9,831 bases of DNA from positions 1 through 9,831 of the forward strand of contig CALQCP020000071.1 in the NCBI GenBank assembly GCA_943329105.2, in the 5' to 3' direction. Source of the DNA: Chitinophaga pinensis (GTDB taxonomy: Bacteria > Planctomycetota > Phycisphaerae > Phycisphaerales > SM1A02). Positions 1 through 6,852 of the stretch are shown here, piece by piece (positions within the stretch are counted from its first letter, which is position 1; each line of letters begins with the position of its first letter). Made by a program: the position numbers and the translations under genes. The notes beneath the pieces were generated by a model that worked only from the letters and a program-made list of their open reading frames with translations, was not told the origin of the DNA and searched no databases.

Positions 1-335
1 ACTTCCGTTTCGCGAACGATTGGCAAGCTGGTCGTGCGACTGAAATAGTCAAGAATCTGGTCCCATGACTGACCTTTAAACGCAAAGCGAATGCCGCCAG
101 ATGATGGCGCTGGCGCATCCTGCATGGCGGACGCTGCATCTGCAGTGGGCGCAATCATTGCAATCGGCGCAACGCGCGCGGCTGGTTCCAGGACAGCCGC
201 GGGATCCGCGCTCGTGTTGGCCACGTTGCTTGCGTGGGCTGCAACGACCGGCGTAGTGAGCGCGGTGACAGAGACTGCAAAGACTGCAAGGACCTCTGGA
301 ATCATTCGGCTGGCGTTCGATATCTTCGTGTTCAT
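1..335 (-). CDS. gspD: GspD secretin, N-terminal part (cut by window edge)
   Basis: This is the start of the outer-membrane secretin through which T2SS substrates leave the cell. Only 111 codons are inside the window; the gene continues past position 1. Translation from the ATG at 335-333 gives a Sec-type signal peptide: a short N-terminal region with Lys4 and Arg10, then a hydrophobic run at about residues 14-33 ending V-V-A-A. An Ala/Pro/Thr-rich linker follows to about residue 80. The segment from residue 82 (IRFAFKGQSWDQILDYFSR, then TTSLPIV) matches the style of a secretin N0 domain, the part that normally contacts GspC. The start is supported by an AGGA 8 nt upstream. It lies 14 nt after the gspM stop, so it belongs to the same operon. 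The identity rests on the signal peptide, the N0-like segment and the context; the diagnostic secretin core is outside the window. Confidence 0.85.
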   Translation of the reverse strand, partial: MNTKISNASRMIPEVLAVFAVSVTALTTPVVAAHASNVANTSADPAAVLEPAARVAPIAMIAPTADAASAMQDAPAPSSGGIRFAFKGQSWDQILDYFSRTTSLPIVRETE

Positions 336-343
336 GTGTCGTG

Positions 344-347
344 TCCT
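344..347 (-). promoter_or_regulatory. Shine-Dalgarno for gspD
   Basis: AGGA (in AGCAGGACACGACACATG on the minus strand) lies 8 nt before the ATG at 335-333. Together with the signal peptide that follows, it fixes the gspD start. It sits inside the 14-nt gap after the gspM stop, so gspD appears to have its own ribosome entry rather than relying on stop/start coupling. Confidence 0.6.
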
Positions 348-349
348 GC

Positions 350-1456
350 TCACGGCGCTTCAAGCGCGCGGGCCTCCAGACTTTCTCCAACGCGCACGCG
401 ATACGTCGCGCCGCCCGCCACTATCCGCGCTGCATCGGCATCAAGGCCAATAAACGAAAACTCCGCAATCGATTCATTGACACGCAGTACGCGTGTCTCG
501 CCGTTGCCGGCATTCTTGAAATACGCCTCGGTACCGGCGGGTCCATCAACCACACCGGTGAGCAGCCATAGTCCGTATGGAAATCCGCCGGGAATCTCCG
601 GCTCAGTTGCTGTGGTTGCGCCGGCAACTTCGGTGGCTGCCGCGGCCGCCCCAAGGGATGTTGCTGGCGCCGTTACCAGCGTGGTCGCTCCGGAGCCGGT
701 TGCTGATGGAACACGGAAGGGGTTGCGTGCAGCCAGCGCGGCGTACTTTGAGAATCCAGCGAGCGCTTCCGCGCTTGGAGCGCCGGGAAGCGACGCGGGC
801 TCGCGCCCTGGAACAAACGCGGTACTCAGCCGAATGGTCACTCGCATGCGACCGCCATCTTTGATCGGGTCAAACTTGATGGCTTCTACGCGCTTCAACA
901 TTGGATCCACCGTGATTCGGTACACCAAGCGAAGCACTTGATCAACAGCGCCTTCGCCGGAAATGGTGGCGCGCAACTCCACAAAATCCGGCTGGTCGCG
1001 CATGGACCGCGGAAGAGCCAGGCGCACAAATTCTTGGCGAGCCGGTGACTTGCGCTCCACCGCCGCACCGGTAGCAACCATCAGATCACGAACACCGGTC
1101 TCCTCGGCAATGCGATTCAGCCGTGCTCGTAGCGCAGTGTCAACCGCGTCTGTGCGCTCGCCAAGTGATCGACTGACAGCGGCGGCGATCCGCCGATCAA
1201 TCTCCGGACGCTGGTCTCGCTCTTCACGAACGCTGCGCAGGAATTCACTGGTGCGCGCAATGTCAGCCTCTGCGCCAGCACGATCAAATCCAGAGAATGA
1301 TGTCAATCGCCCGCCGTGAATCATCCAGCCAAGCGCTCCAGCAATGAGCGCCGCACCAGTCCACGAAAGCGGCACGCGCAGACGAACCGGCACAAGCGCC
1401 GTGATGCGTTCACCCCATGCCGCTCTTGTTGATTTGGAGGTTTCTGTGCTGCTCAT
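350..1456 (-). CDS. gspM: GspM/PilO-like assembly protein with C-terminal GspC/PilP-like domain
   Basis: 368 residues, a bitopic inner-membrane platform protein. Residues 1-28 are a basic cytoplasmic tail and about 29-48 a single membrane helix. About 58-120 is a charged, probably coiled-coil stretch, and about 120-216 has the alternating pattern of the GspM/PilO ferredoxin-like periplasmic domain. A second module follows: ARNPFRVP at 243-250, a Thr/Ala-rich linker at about 251-287, then LTGVVDG at 299-305, AYFKN at 311-315, VLRVNESI at 323-330 and VAGGATYRVRVGESL at 346-360. That order (R-N-P-F-R, L-T-G-V-V, G-E-x-x-x-L-x-V, G-G, V-x-V-G-E) is typical of the GspC homology region / PilP family that docks on the secretin. 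The ATG at 1456 overlaps the gspL stop by ATGA. No separate gspC is seen, so this looks like a GspM-GspC fusion. The two-domain reading is inference from motifs. Confidence 0.83.
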   Translation of the reverse strand: MSSTETSKSTRAAWGERITALVPVRLRVPLSWTGAALIAGALGWMIHGGRLTSFSGFDRAGAEADIARTSEFLRSVREERDQRPEIDRRIAAAVSRSLGERTDAVDTALRARLNRIAEETGVRDLMVATGAAVERKSPARQEFVRLALPRSMRDQPDFVELRATISGEGAVDQVLRLVYRITVDPMLKRVEAIKFDPIKDGGRMRVTIRLSTAFVPGREPASLPGAPSAEALAGFSKYAALAARNPFRVPSATGSGATTLVTAPATSLGAAAAATEVAGATTATEPEIPGGFPYGLWLLTGVVDGPAGTEAYFKNAGNGETRVLRVNESIAEFSFIGLDADAARIVAGGATYRVRVGESLEARALEAP

Positions 1457-2940
1457 CGCACCCCTCGGCGGCTTGATACTGCAGCACTGGCGGGTCGCTG
1501 CACAGGTGGGCCGTCCAGCGAATCGATCACCATTTCCACAGCCACTGGCAGACGACGCCCCGCCTTGCCCTCTGCGCTGGTGGGGCGAACATTGAACTCA
1601 CGCTTCGAAACCAATGACTCCCGCAAAGCATCCGCTGTGGCACGATCGGCCGCTTCGGCATCAATCGCAATTCGAACTTCCGATGGGATCTTCATCGTTC
1701 CGTCCTTGGCAACGGTGGCCTCGTCGGAGAGCGCCTGACCATTCCAACCAGCAAGCACTACGCGCGATGCGTCCGGCGCAAATCCGGCGATGTATGCCAA
1801 CGAGTCAAGCCACGGAAGATCCGCATTGGTCCACGCCTCAATGTGCCGGACGCGCAGTTCATCGCGCTTGAACTGCCGATGCTCAAGAAGCGCACCTTCG
1901 GCCTTGGCGCGCAACTCGGTGCGACGCGCCTCGATGGTGCCGCGCTCCTTGCGACCAATGGTCCAACCCATGGCGTATGCAATTCCAATGATCGCAACCA
2001 CTGCGTACAGTTGCATCCGCCGACGCGCCGCCAAGTCGGGCGCGCGGCGCGGATTTGCCAAGTCAATGCGCTCACGCTTGCGCGCTCCCTCAAGAAGCAG
2101 GCCGACGAGCGGCCATGCGGCGCCAGGATCCACCGTGCACGTCACGTCGGGATGCGCAGCCAAGTGCGAAACCGGAAGCCCAGCGTCGCCAGCAAGCGCT
2201 ACCACCACACGCGCGGCCACGTTTGTTGGGCCAATCACGTCAATTGCTGCCGGCCGCTGATCAGGCTGCTGCAAGCGAAATCCACTCCAGGAACGACGTG
2301 CTTCGGTCACGCTTGCGTCCGCATCCGGATCAACAACCGTTGCACCGCGCGTTGCGCGCAGTCCATCACGGCCCGCAACTACCAGTTCAACTGCATCGCC
2401 ACACAGATCGATCGCGGCATCAGGCGCGTCGTTGTCGTCGGCGCGCGCATCAACTGCAGGCAGTGTTTCCAACAGGTACGCGGTTCCGAATGTGCGCGGC
2501 GCAATCCGCTCGACAGAAATTCCTGCAGCGACGGCCATCGCTCGCACTGCAGCAATTTCTTTCGCCGAAGCTGCCACAGCCCATGCCTCTGCACCGATCG
2601 GAACGAAGTCAACCACTGCATCCGCAGAGACCGCCGCTTCGCGCAGCATGGCCAGGCGAACCATTCCGGCAATCTCATCACGCTCTGCCCCAGGCAACAC
2701 CAATCGCTTGAACGACAATCGATCGCGAACAATCGTCCAGGTGGCACGGTCGGTGGCGATACCCGCGTTGCGGAGTGCGAGCGCCACAAACGCGCCGCGA
2801 ACGGCATCGGTGCCGTCAATAACTTCCGTTGGCAATTCGATATCCACGCATCGTGCCACAGTGGCACGGCCGCGTTCTACGACTGCCTCCACCGCGCGGA
2901 GGCGTCGGTGGCCAAGATCGATCGCTACCTGTGATTTCAC
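1453..2940 (-). CDS. gspL: GspL, PilM-PilN-like inner-membrane platform protein
   Basis: 495 residues. In T2SS, GspL couples the cytoplasmic ATPase GspE to the platform and pairs with GspM. The N-terminus VAIDLGHRRLRAVEAV (5-20) is the phosphate-1-type strand-turn of the actin-like PilM/GspL fold, and the cytoplasmic domain runs to about residue 285. A PilN-like module follows: IDLANPRRAPD at 292-302 resembles the I-N-L-L-P entry of PilN. Next come a basic patch (305-308), one membrane helix at about 310-328, a charged coiled-coil-like helix at about 331-367, and a periplasmic domain with the repeated alternation of the GspL/PilN ferredoxin-like fold (about 390-475). The C-terminus is a loose Ser/Arg tail. 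The GTG start at 2940 lies 6 nt after the gspK stop, with no strong Shine-Dalgarno; the actin-fold motif right after it supports this start. The stop overlaps the gspM start (ATGA). Confidence 0.87.
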   Translation of the reverse strand: MKSQVAIDLGHRRLRAVEAVVERGRATVARCVDIELPTEVIDGTDAVRGAFVALALRNAGIATDRATWTIVRDRLSFKRLVLPGAERDEIAGMVRLAMLREAAVSADAVVDFVPIGAEAWAVAASAKEIAAVRAMAVAAGISVERIAPRTFGTAYLLETLPAVDARADDNDAPDAAIDLCGDAVELVVAGRDGLRATRGATVVDPDADASVTEARRSWSGFRLQQPDQRPAAIDVIGPTNVAARVVVALAGDAGLPVSHLAAHPDVTCTVDPGAAWPLVGLLLEGARKRERIDLANPRRAPDLAARRRMQLYAVVAIIGIAYAMGWTIGRKERGTIEARRTELRAKAEGALLEHRQFKRDELRVRHIEAWTNADLPWLDSLAYIAGFAPDASRVVLAGWNGQALSDEATVAKDGTMKIPSEVRIAIDAEAADRATADALRESLVSKREFNVRPTSAEGKAGRRLPVAVEMVIDSLDGPPVQRPASAAVSSRRGVR

Positions 2941-2946
2941 TGGTAT

Positions 2947-5046
2947 TTACGGACTCGAATCGCTACGGCGGCGCCATCGTCCCGACAGCCCACCTGTCGA
3001 AGAACCCGATGCAGTCGCCTGCTCCTCGTCCTTACCGGATTCCTGCGCACGGGATGCAACTCCGGCGGGATCTGTCGGTACATCTTTGTCGTCCCACCGC
3101 ATCGTGCGGAATTTCTGTGGCGTGGATGCCCATTGCTCCTTGCGGCGCGCGCGCTCTTCAGCGTCGCGTGCTTCGCGTCGTTCACTTTCTTGTTCGCCCA
3201 GCGATTTCCATTCCTTCGATCGCGCTTCTCGGTCATCCCGCTCGCGGTCGGAAAGTGTTTTCCACTTCCCAGAGCGATCCTCGCGATCCGCTCGCTCGCG
3301 ATCGGCAAGTGTGCTCCAACTTCGCGAATTCGCGTCCCGCGACTGTTTCTCACGATCAGCCAATGTCGTCCATTGCCGCGCCTCGGGCGCTGGTTCGCCG
3401 GCTGGTTTCCACGCACCCTGTGCATCACGCTCGCGCTGCGCGGCTTGGCGCTGATCATTCTCCGCTCGGCGCGCCGCATCGGCGGTACGAACTGCATCTG
3501 CCGCTGGCGACCGCCACGGGCGCGGCGCTGGTGGGCGAGCCGCGTCACCTTCTGAGCCGGCGCCCGCTCCGCTATCGGCTGATTCGTCGGCAAGCCTTTC
3601 ACTGGTGGGATCGCTGCTAGAGTCAGCAATCGCCTGTGATTCTCGATCGGATTGCATATCGCCACCGGTGATCGCAACTGCACTCTCAAGCTCGTCATCA
3701 ACCACGACATCCGTAGCAACACTCTCGCGCTCGCCGCGAGCCACTTGCTCGGTTCGCTCCTGCTCTGCCAGTGCCGATGCAATGGGCAACAAGGTGCAAT
3801 CGCGGATGCTTGCAAAGCGCGGTGGATCTTCCGCAAGATCAATGACTACTTCCCACACCTCAATGCCACGCATGGCACTGCCCTCTTGCATTCCGTCCAC
3901 AATGCCAGTGGCAATTCGCGTTCGCCACAACCAACTGCGCGCACATATGAACGGTGCAATCGCTTCAAACTCCTCCGAAGTCAACGCGCCGGAAGTCACT
4001 GGCCATGCCAGTTGCGCGCGCTCACCTGCTGCCAGTGATGCACGTGCCTGAATCATCTTGGCTGCCGATTCCGTACCAATTGATGGAATGGCACGAAGCA
4101 CTTCCTCGGGCGCGTTGGCAATGTCAATCTGCCGATGTTCGACCGCTGAATTTCCCGCAATCACCGCATCAAGTACCGCGCTCCACTTATCAACTGGAAG
4201 TTGCGAGAGTCGCATGGCGCGCACTAATTCGCCTTGATTTGTAGGGGTTTCCCCACCAACCGCGGTGCGCATGCGCTCCGCGGTGCCGCCCACCGTATTG
4301 GCATCAATTGCCGACATTCCTTCGCTACTCCATGCGCCAAGTGGCTGACGCTGAACGATGGCGCCTGCAACACCACTACCAAGTGCACGCTGTGCTGAAA
4401 ACGGCGTTGCAACATCCGCTACCGCCAATGTTCGAACCCGCGCTGGAATAGCACCGCGTGCACCGGACCCAGAACTACTGTCCTGCAATCGACGAACACC
4501 CGCAGCAATTCCTGCAGCCACTGGACCGATCACACGGTCAGCAGTCAAGCCGACTTCCGGTTGCACGATTGACTCGATCGCGTCCGCATTTCCGCCACGT
4601 GCCACTGCCGCGGCAGATGCTTTGGCATCAATCACTCCAGTGGCGGTCAAGACTGCTGGGTCAAGACCGGCGAGTGCAAATTTCGCACACTCTGCAACCA
4701 GTCGTTCGCCGGACGGACCAACCGGCAGTATCCGAGCCACGGCCTGTGCGCCGTCGGCTTCATAGAGCAACACTTCGTCAGGCAATTCCGGAGTTTCACC
4801 GTCCGCAATCGTCTGTCGCTGCGCGGAAAGAAGTGCGGCAACTGCTTGGCAGCCGCTCCAGGCGATAGCGCGTTGTTGCGTTCGATCGCGCATTGCCGTC
4901 AATCCTGCATGTTCTGCCTCAGCAGCGGCAAGTAATCCGCCTGCAACAAGCGCGGCAACTGCAAGCACTACCAACACTGCCAGCATGACCACACCACGTC
5001 CGGCGGTGCGCGTGTCAGGAATTCGGCTGGTTCGATGCAAGATCAC
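2947..5046 (-). CDS. gspK: GspK minor pseudopilin with long charged repeat tail
   Basis: 699 residues against roughly 300-350 usual for GspK, the tip component of the pseudopilus. R17-G18 is followed by an uninterrupted hydrophobic helix (V19 to about A42) without the +5 Glu, as expected for K-type pseudopilins; cleavage is predicted after G18. About 43-425 is the GspK body, with the SAM/helix-hairpin-helix-like motif IDIANAPEEVLRAIPSIG at 307-324 (the usual N-x-N-x-A position). Cys66, 120, 368 and 417 could form disulfides. From about 426 an extra tail begins: an acidic/Ser part (about 428-500), a Pro/Ala/Arg-rich part (501-558), a Trp-led 18-residue repeat (559-630), then an Arg- and Ser-rich end. 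The start is GTG inside a GTGA overlap with the gspJ stop. There is no break in frame, and the exact repeat period argues that the tail is translated. Its function is unknown. Confidence 0.9.
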   Translation of the reverse strand: MILHRTSRIPDTRTAGRGVVMLAVLVVLAVAALVAGGLLAAAEAEHAGLTAMRDRTQQRAIAWSGCQAVAALLSAQRQTIADGETPELPDEVLLYEADGAQAVARILPVGPSGERLVAECAKFALAGLDPAVLTATGVIDAKASAAAVARGGNADAIESIVQPEVGLTADRVIGPVAAGIAAGVRRLQDSSSGSGARGAIPARVRTLAVADVATPFSAQRALGSGVAGAIVQRQPLGAWSSEGMSAIDANTVGGTAERMRTAVGGETPTNQGELVRAMRLSQLPVDKWSAVLDAVIAGNSAVEHRQIDIANAPEEVLRAIPSIGTESAAKMIQARASLAAGERAQLAWPVTSGALTSEEFEAIAPFICARSWLWRTRIATGIVDGMQEGSAMRGIEVWEVVIDLAEDPPRFASIRDCTLLPIASALAEQERTEQVARGERESVATDVVVDDELESAVAITGGDMQSDRESQAIADSSSDPTSERLADESADSGAGAGSEGDAARPPAPRPWRSPAADAVRTADAARRAENDQRQAAQRERDAQGAWKPAGEPAPEARQWTTLADREKQSRDANSRSWSTLADRERADREDRSGKWKTLSDRERDDREARSKEWKSLGEQESERREARDAEERARRKEQWASTPQKFRTMRWDDKDVPTDPAGVASRAQESGKDEEQATASGSSTGGLSGRWRRRSDSSP
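3157..3372 (-). repeat. Four 54-bp tandem units coding an 18-residue Trp-led repeat in GspK
   Basis: GspK residues 559-630 form four consecutive 18-residue units starting at Trp559, Trp577, Trp595 and Trp613 (Trp codons at 3370-3372, 3316-3318, 3262-3264 and 3208-3210, spaced exactly 54 bp). First unit: WTTLADREKQSRDANSRS; third unit: WKTLSDRERDDREARSKE. Shared pattern: W-x-[ST]-L-[ASG]-[DE]-[RQ]-E-x-x-x-R-[DE]-x-x-[SD]-x-x. The DNA units have diverged while the spacing and key residues are kept, which suggests selection on the protein. A further Trp at 639 follows a related 26-residue segment, and Trp546 lies in a looser upstream segment. Eighteen residues equal five alpha-helical turns, so the Trp and Leu residues would fall on one face of a highly charged helix. 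The helix itself is inference. Confidence 0.9.
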
Positions 5047-5681
5047 TGCCCGACCTCCGATGTGAAGTTCGCGCCATCAGCGCCCGCTGCATCGGGTACC
5101 GCGATCGTTCGAACCCGATCTGGTGTTCCAAAGTTGTCTTCCTCTGATGGCGCGGCTGCCACTCCAAACCACAGCGCCACTTCCACTGCCTGCGGTAGCG
5201 AACCCGCCGAGAGTGAGTCGAATGAATCCGCCCATTCACCCTGCGTCCAGTAGCGCACGCGCATGGCTCGCACCGTCGCGGGAAGCACGCTTGATGCTCC
5301 GCCACGAGTAACGGTGATGTTCCCTGACGACTCACCGATCTCCGTTGCAGACAGTGCAGCAAACGCGGCACGCGCCAACTCGCGCACGCTGCCGCTACCC
5401 GCATCGGTTCGCGACGAAAGAACCCGCACTGAGCGATCGGTCCCAGTGACTCCGGAACCCAGCGGCCCACCATCAACCACTGCCGTTTGCAGTGCTGCTT
5501 CCAGCACGCTGTACAACGCATCGGCTGACCGAGTCTGCGCCGCTGTGCGCGCCGAAAATTGCCGAGTGCGCGTGAGATCCTCAACAAACATTGCCAGCGC
5601 ACCCAGGAGCAGCATGAGCATGCCCACGGCAATCAGTGCTTCCAGCAACGTGAATCCACGGGCATTCCGGCGGCGATTCAT
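5043..5681 (-). CDS. gspJ: GspJ minor pseudopilin
   Basis: 212 residues, usual size for GspJ, which joins GspI and GspK in the pseudopilus tip complex. The N-terminus MNRRRNARGFTLLEALIAVG has a basic leader, predicted prepilin-peptidase cleavage G9|F10, Glu at +5 (E14) and a hydrophobic helix to about residue 31. The C-terminal part has the GspJ-style stretch VRAMRVRYW (about 138-146) followed by W-x-D-S-F and LPQAVEVALWF, the usual pattern of a Tyr-Trp strand and then a Leu-Pro-x-x-V-x-[VL] strand. The start ATG overlaps the gspI stop (ATGA), and its own stop overlaps the gspK GTG (GTGA). Order and overlaps match the conserved H-I-J-K block. Confidence 0.91.
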   Translation of the reverse strand: MNRRRNARGFTLLEALIAVGMLMLLLGALAMFVEDLTRTRQFSARTAAQTRSADALYSVLEAALQTAVVDGGPLGSGVTGTDRSVRVLSSRTDAGSGSVRELARAAFAALSATEIGESSGNITVTRGGASSVLPATVRAMRVRYWTQGEWADSFDSLSAGSLPQAVEVALWFGVAAAPSEEDNFGTPDRVRTIAVPDAAGADGANFTSEVGQ

Positions 5682-6085
5682 CGGGAGACCTCCGGGCGTT
5701 CACTACCGCCGCCACCATCGCCACGCAGTAATTGCCGAAGTACCGCCAAGCGCGGCGGATCGTTGCTCGCCTCGTCGCTGCGCCCATCGGGCTGCTCGTC
5801 ATAGACCTCTACCACCGCGAGCGCCAATCCAGGGAAATCAGAAGGCTCCATGTGTGACTCCACTCGCAGTCCAAACACCGCGCGATCATCTTGTGATTCA
5901 TCGGAAATTCCTGCCTCCATACGCGCCAACTGCGATCGCGCAATGTCCATGGCCAGTGATCGTCGTGCTGCGCGCGCGCCATCGGCAACAGTGCCATCAA
6001 CAACACCAAGTACCACAATGCCTGCAAACGAAAATACTGCTGTGGCAAGGAGCACTTCTAACAGTACGGAGCCGCGCTGATTCAT
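5678..6085 (-). CDS. gspI: GspI minor pseudopilin
   Basis: 135 residues, typical for GspI, which starts assembly of the pseudopilus tip with GspJ and GspK. It has a very short leader (MNQRG), predicted cleavage G5|S6, Glu at +5 (E10) and the I-type N-terminal helix SVLLEVLLATAVFSFAG. The segment SLAMDIARSQLARMEAG (about 43-59) matches the conserved GspI helix in which A-x-x-[QL]-L-x-x-[ML]-E is common. The predicted C-terminus, Gly-rich and charged (about 120-135), is less typical. The start and stop both form ATGA overlaps, with gspH and gspJ respectively. Identity rests on the N-terminal signature, the size and the position between gspH and gspJ. Confidence 0.88.
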   Translation of the reverse strand: MNQRGSVLLEVLLATAVFSFAGIVVLGVVDGTVADGARAARRSLAMDIARSQLARMEAGISDESQDDRAVFGLRVESHMEPSDFPGLALAVVEVYDEQPDGRSDEASNDPPRLAVLRQLLRGDGGGGSERPEVSR

Positions 6086-6852
6086 GGCGCACTCCTCCGC
6101 AGCTGGGATTCACCATCGCGCGAACGATCGGCCGACCCGGTTCGGGTGACCTTCGCGGAGCTATCGATCCGCCGAACCTCACCAAAGAGTGGGTCGATAT
6201 AAATCCGAGTCGACCGCGCCCCAGCTTGGATCCACAATTCGCGCACTGCCGCAGCACTTCCATCAGGAAGGAACAACGCGATTCGCTCATCATCGGCCGC
6301 AGCAGAAAATTCCGACCGCTCTTCTTCCGACAACGGCGCTTCGGTACCAGCGTGCATTCCAAACTCCAGCGTGCGCGAAGCCCATGATTCCTGAATAGTT
6401 TGTTCGAATCCACCCTCGCCCGCTGCTCCGCTTTCACCCACGGAAGCCCCTGCATTTGCACCGGCGCGGTTGGCGACGTCGGCTACCCGGCGCTCCATTT
6501 CTGCCTTGAGGCGCTGCGCCTTTCGTGTTCCACGCAGCGCGGATTCCATGCCATCGGCACCCGCAGCGCCTTCAGTGCCGTCCTCTGCTTGTCGCAGCAA
6601 GTCCACCGCTCGCACTTCAATGCGCGTGCCATCATTGGTCACAACCAATTCAACAACGGCGCCCTCGCGCTGTGCCCACGCACGCGCGGACATGGCCTGC
6701 GACATGGTGTCATCAACGGTGCGTTCAAATGACTGACTATCAAGTAACTGCGTTCCGTACGGCAACATAATGGCTGACAACGCCACCAGCACGCCGACCA
6801 CAATCAGCAGTTCGAGCAATGTAAATGCGCGGCGCGCGCGCATGGGAATCAC
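6082..6852 (-). CDS. gspH: GspH pseudopilin with central low-complexity insert
   Basis: 256 residues, longer than the usual 150-200 for GspH, a minor pseudopilin near the pseudopilus tip. The prepilin motif is RRAFTLLELLIVVGV, with predicted cleavage A9|F10 (Ala at -1) and Glu at +5 (E14). About 38-82 (R-A-W-A-Q-R-E-G, then V-x-L-x-V and the strand RIEVRAVD) and about 185-230 (ERIALFLPDGSAA, RIYIDPLFGEVRRID) match the GspH beta domain, including its F-x-P-D-G-S strand. Between them, about 88-150 is a charged and then Ala/Gly/Glu-rich insert likely to be a disordered loop. The start is taken as GTG at 6852-6850 because it forms a GTGA overlap with the gspG stop; ATG at 6843-6841 (Met4) is an alternative and leaves the prepilin motif intact. 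The last 25 residues are Arg/Ser-rich and poorly conserved in appearance. Confidence 0.88.
   Translation of the reverse strand: MIPMRARRAFTLLELLIVVGVLVALSAIMLPYGTQLLDSQSFERTVDDTMSQAMSARAWAQREGAVVELVVTNDGTRIEVRAVDLLRQAEDGTEGAAGADGMESALRGTRKAQRLKAEMERRVADVANRAGANAGASVGESGAAGEGGFEQTIQESWASRTLEFGMHAGTEAPLSEEERSEFSAAADDERIALFLPDGSAAAVRELWIQAGARSTRIYIDPLFGEVRRIDSSAKVTRTGSADRSRDGESQLRRSAP

Noticed and set aside
1843..2934. 363-codon open frame on the plus strand
   Set aside because: It is fully antisense to gspL, is rich in Cys, His, Arg and Asn with no family pattern, and gspL on the other strand has clear PilM/PilN features.
3323..3334. 12-bp perfect palindrome CGCGAATTCGCG
   Set aside because: It lies inside a gspK repeat unit and encodes ordinary residues; a single copy with no regulatory context.
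2432..3454. 340-codon open frame on the plus strand
   Set aside because: It is antisense to gspL and the gspK tail; its Ser/Arg-rich low-complexity translation is a shadow of the other strand.
2937..3842. 301-codon open frame on the minus strand overlapping the gspK tail
   Set aside because: It is in a different frame from gspK, is very Arg-rich, and the regular 18-residue repeat appears only in the gspK frame.
5932..5939. GCGATCGC, the cyanobacterial HIP1 octamer
   Set aside because: Seen once by eye within gspI; HIP1 needs high genome-wide frequency, and the gene set does not suggest a cyanobacterium.
5263..6387. 374-codon open frame on the plus strand
   Set aside because: It crosses three well-supported minus-strand genes (gspJ, gspI, gspH) and shows no recognisable motif.
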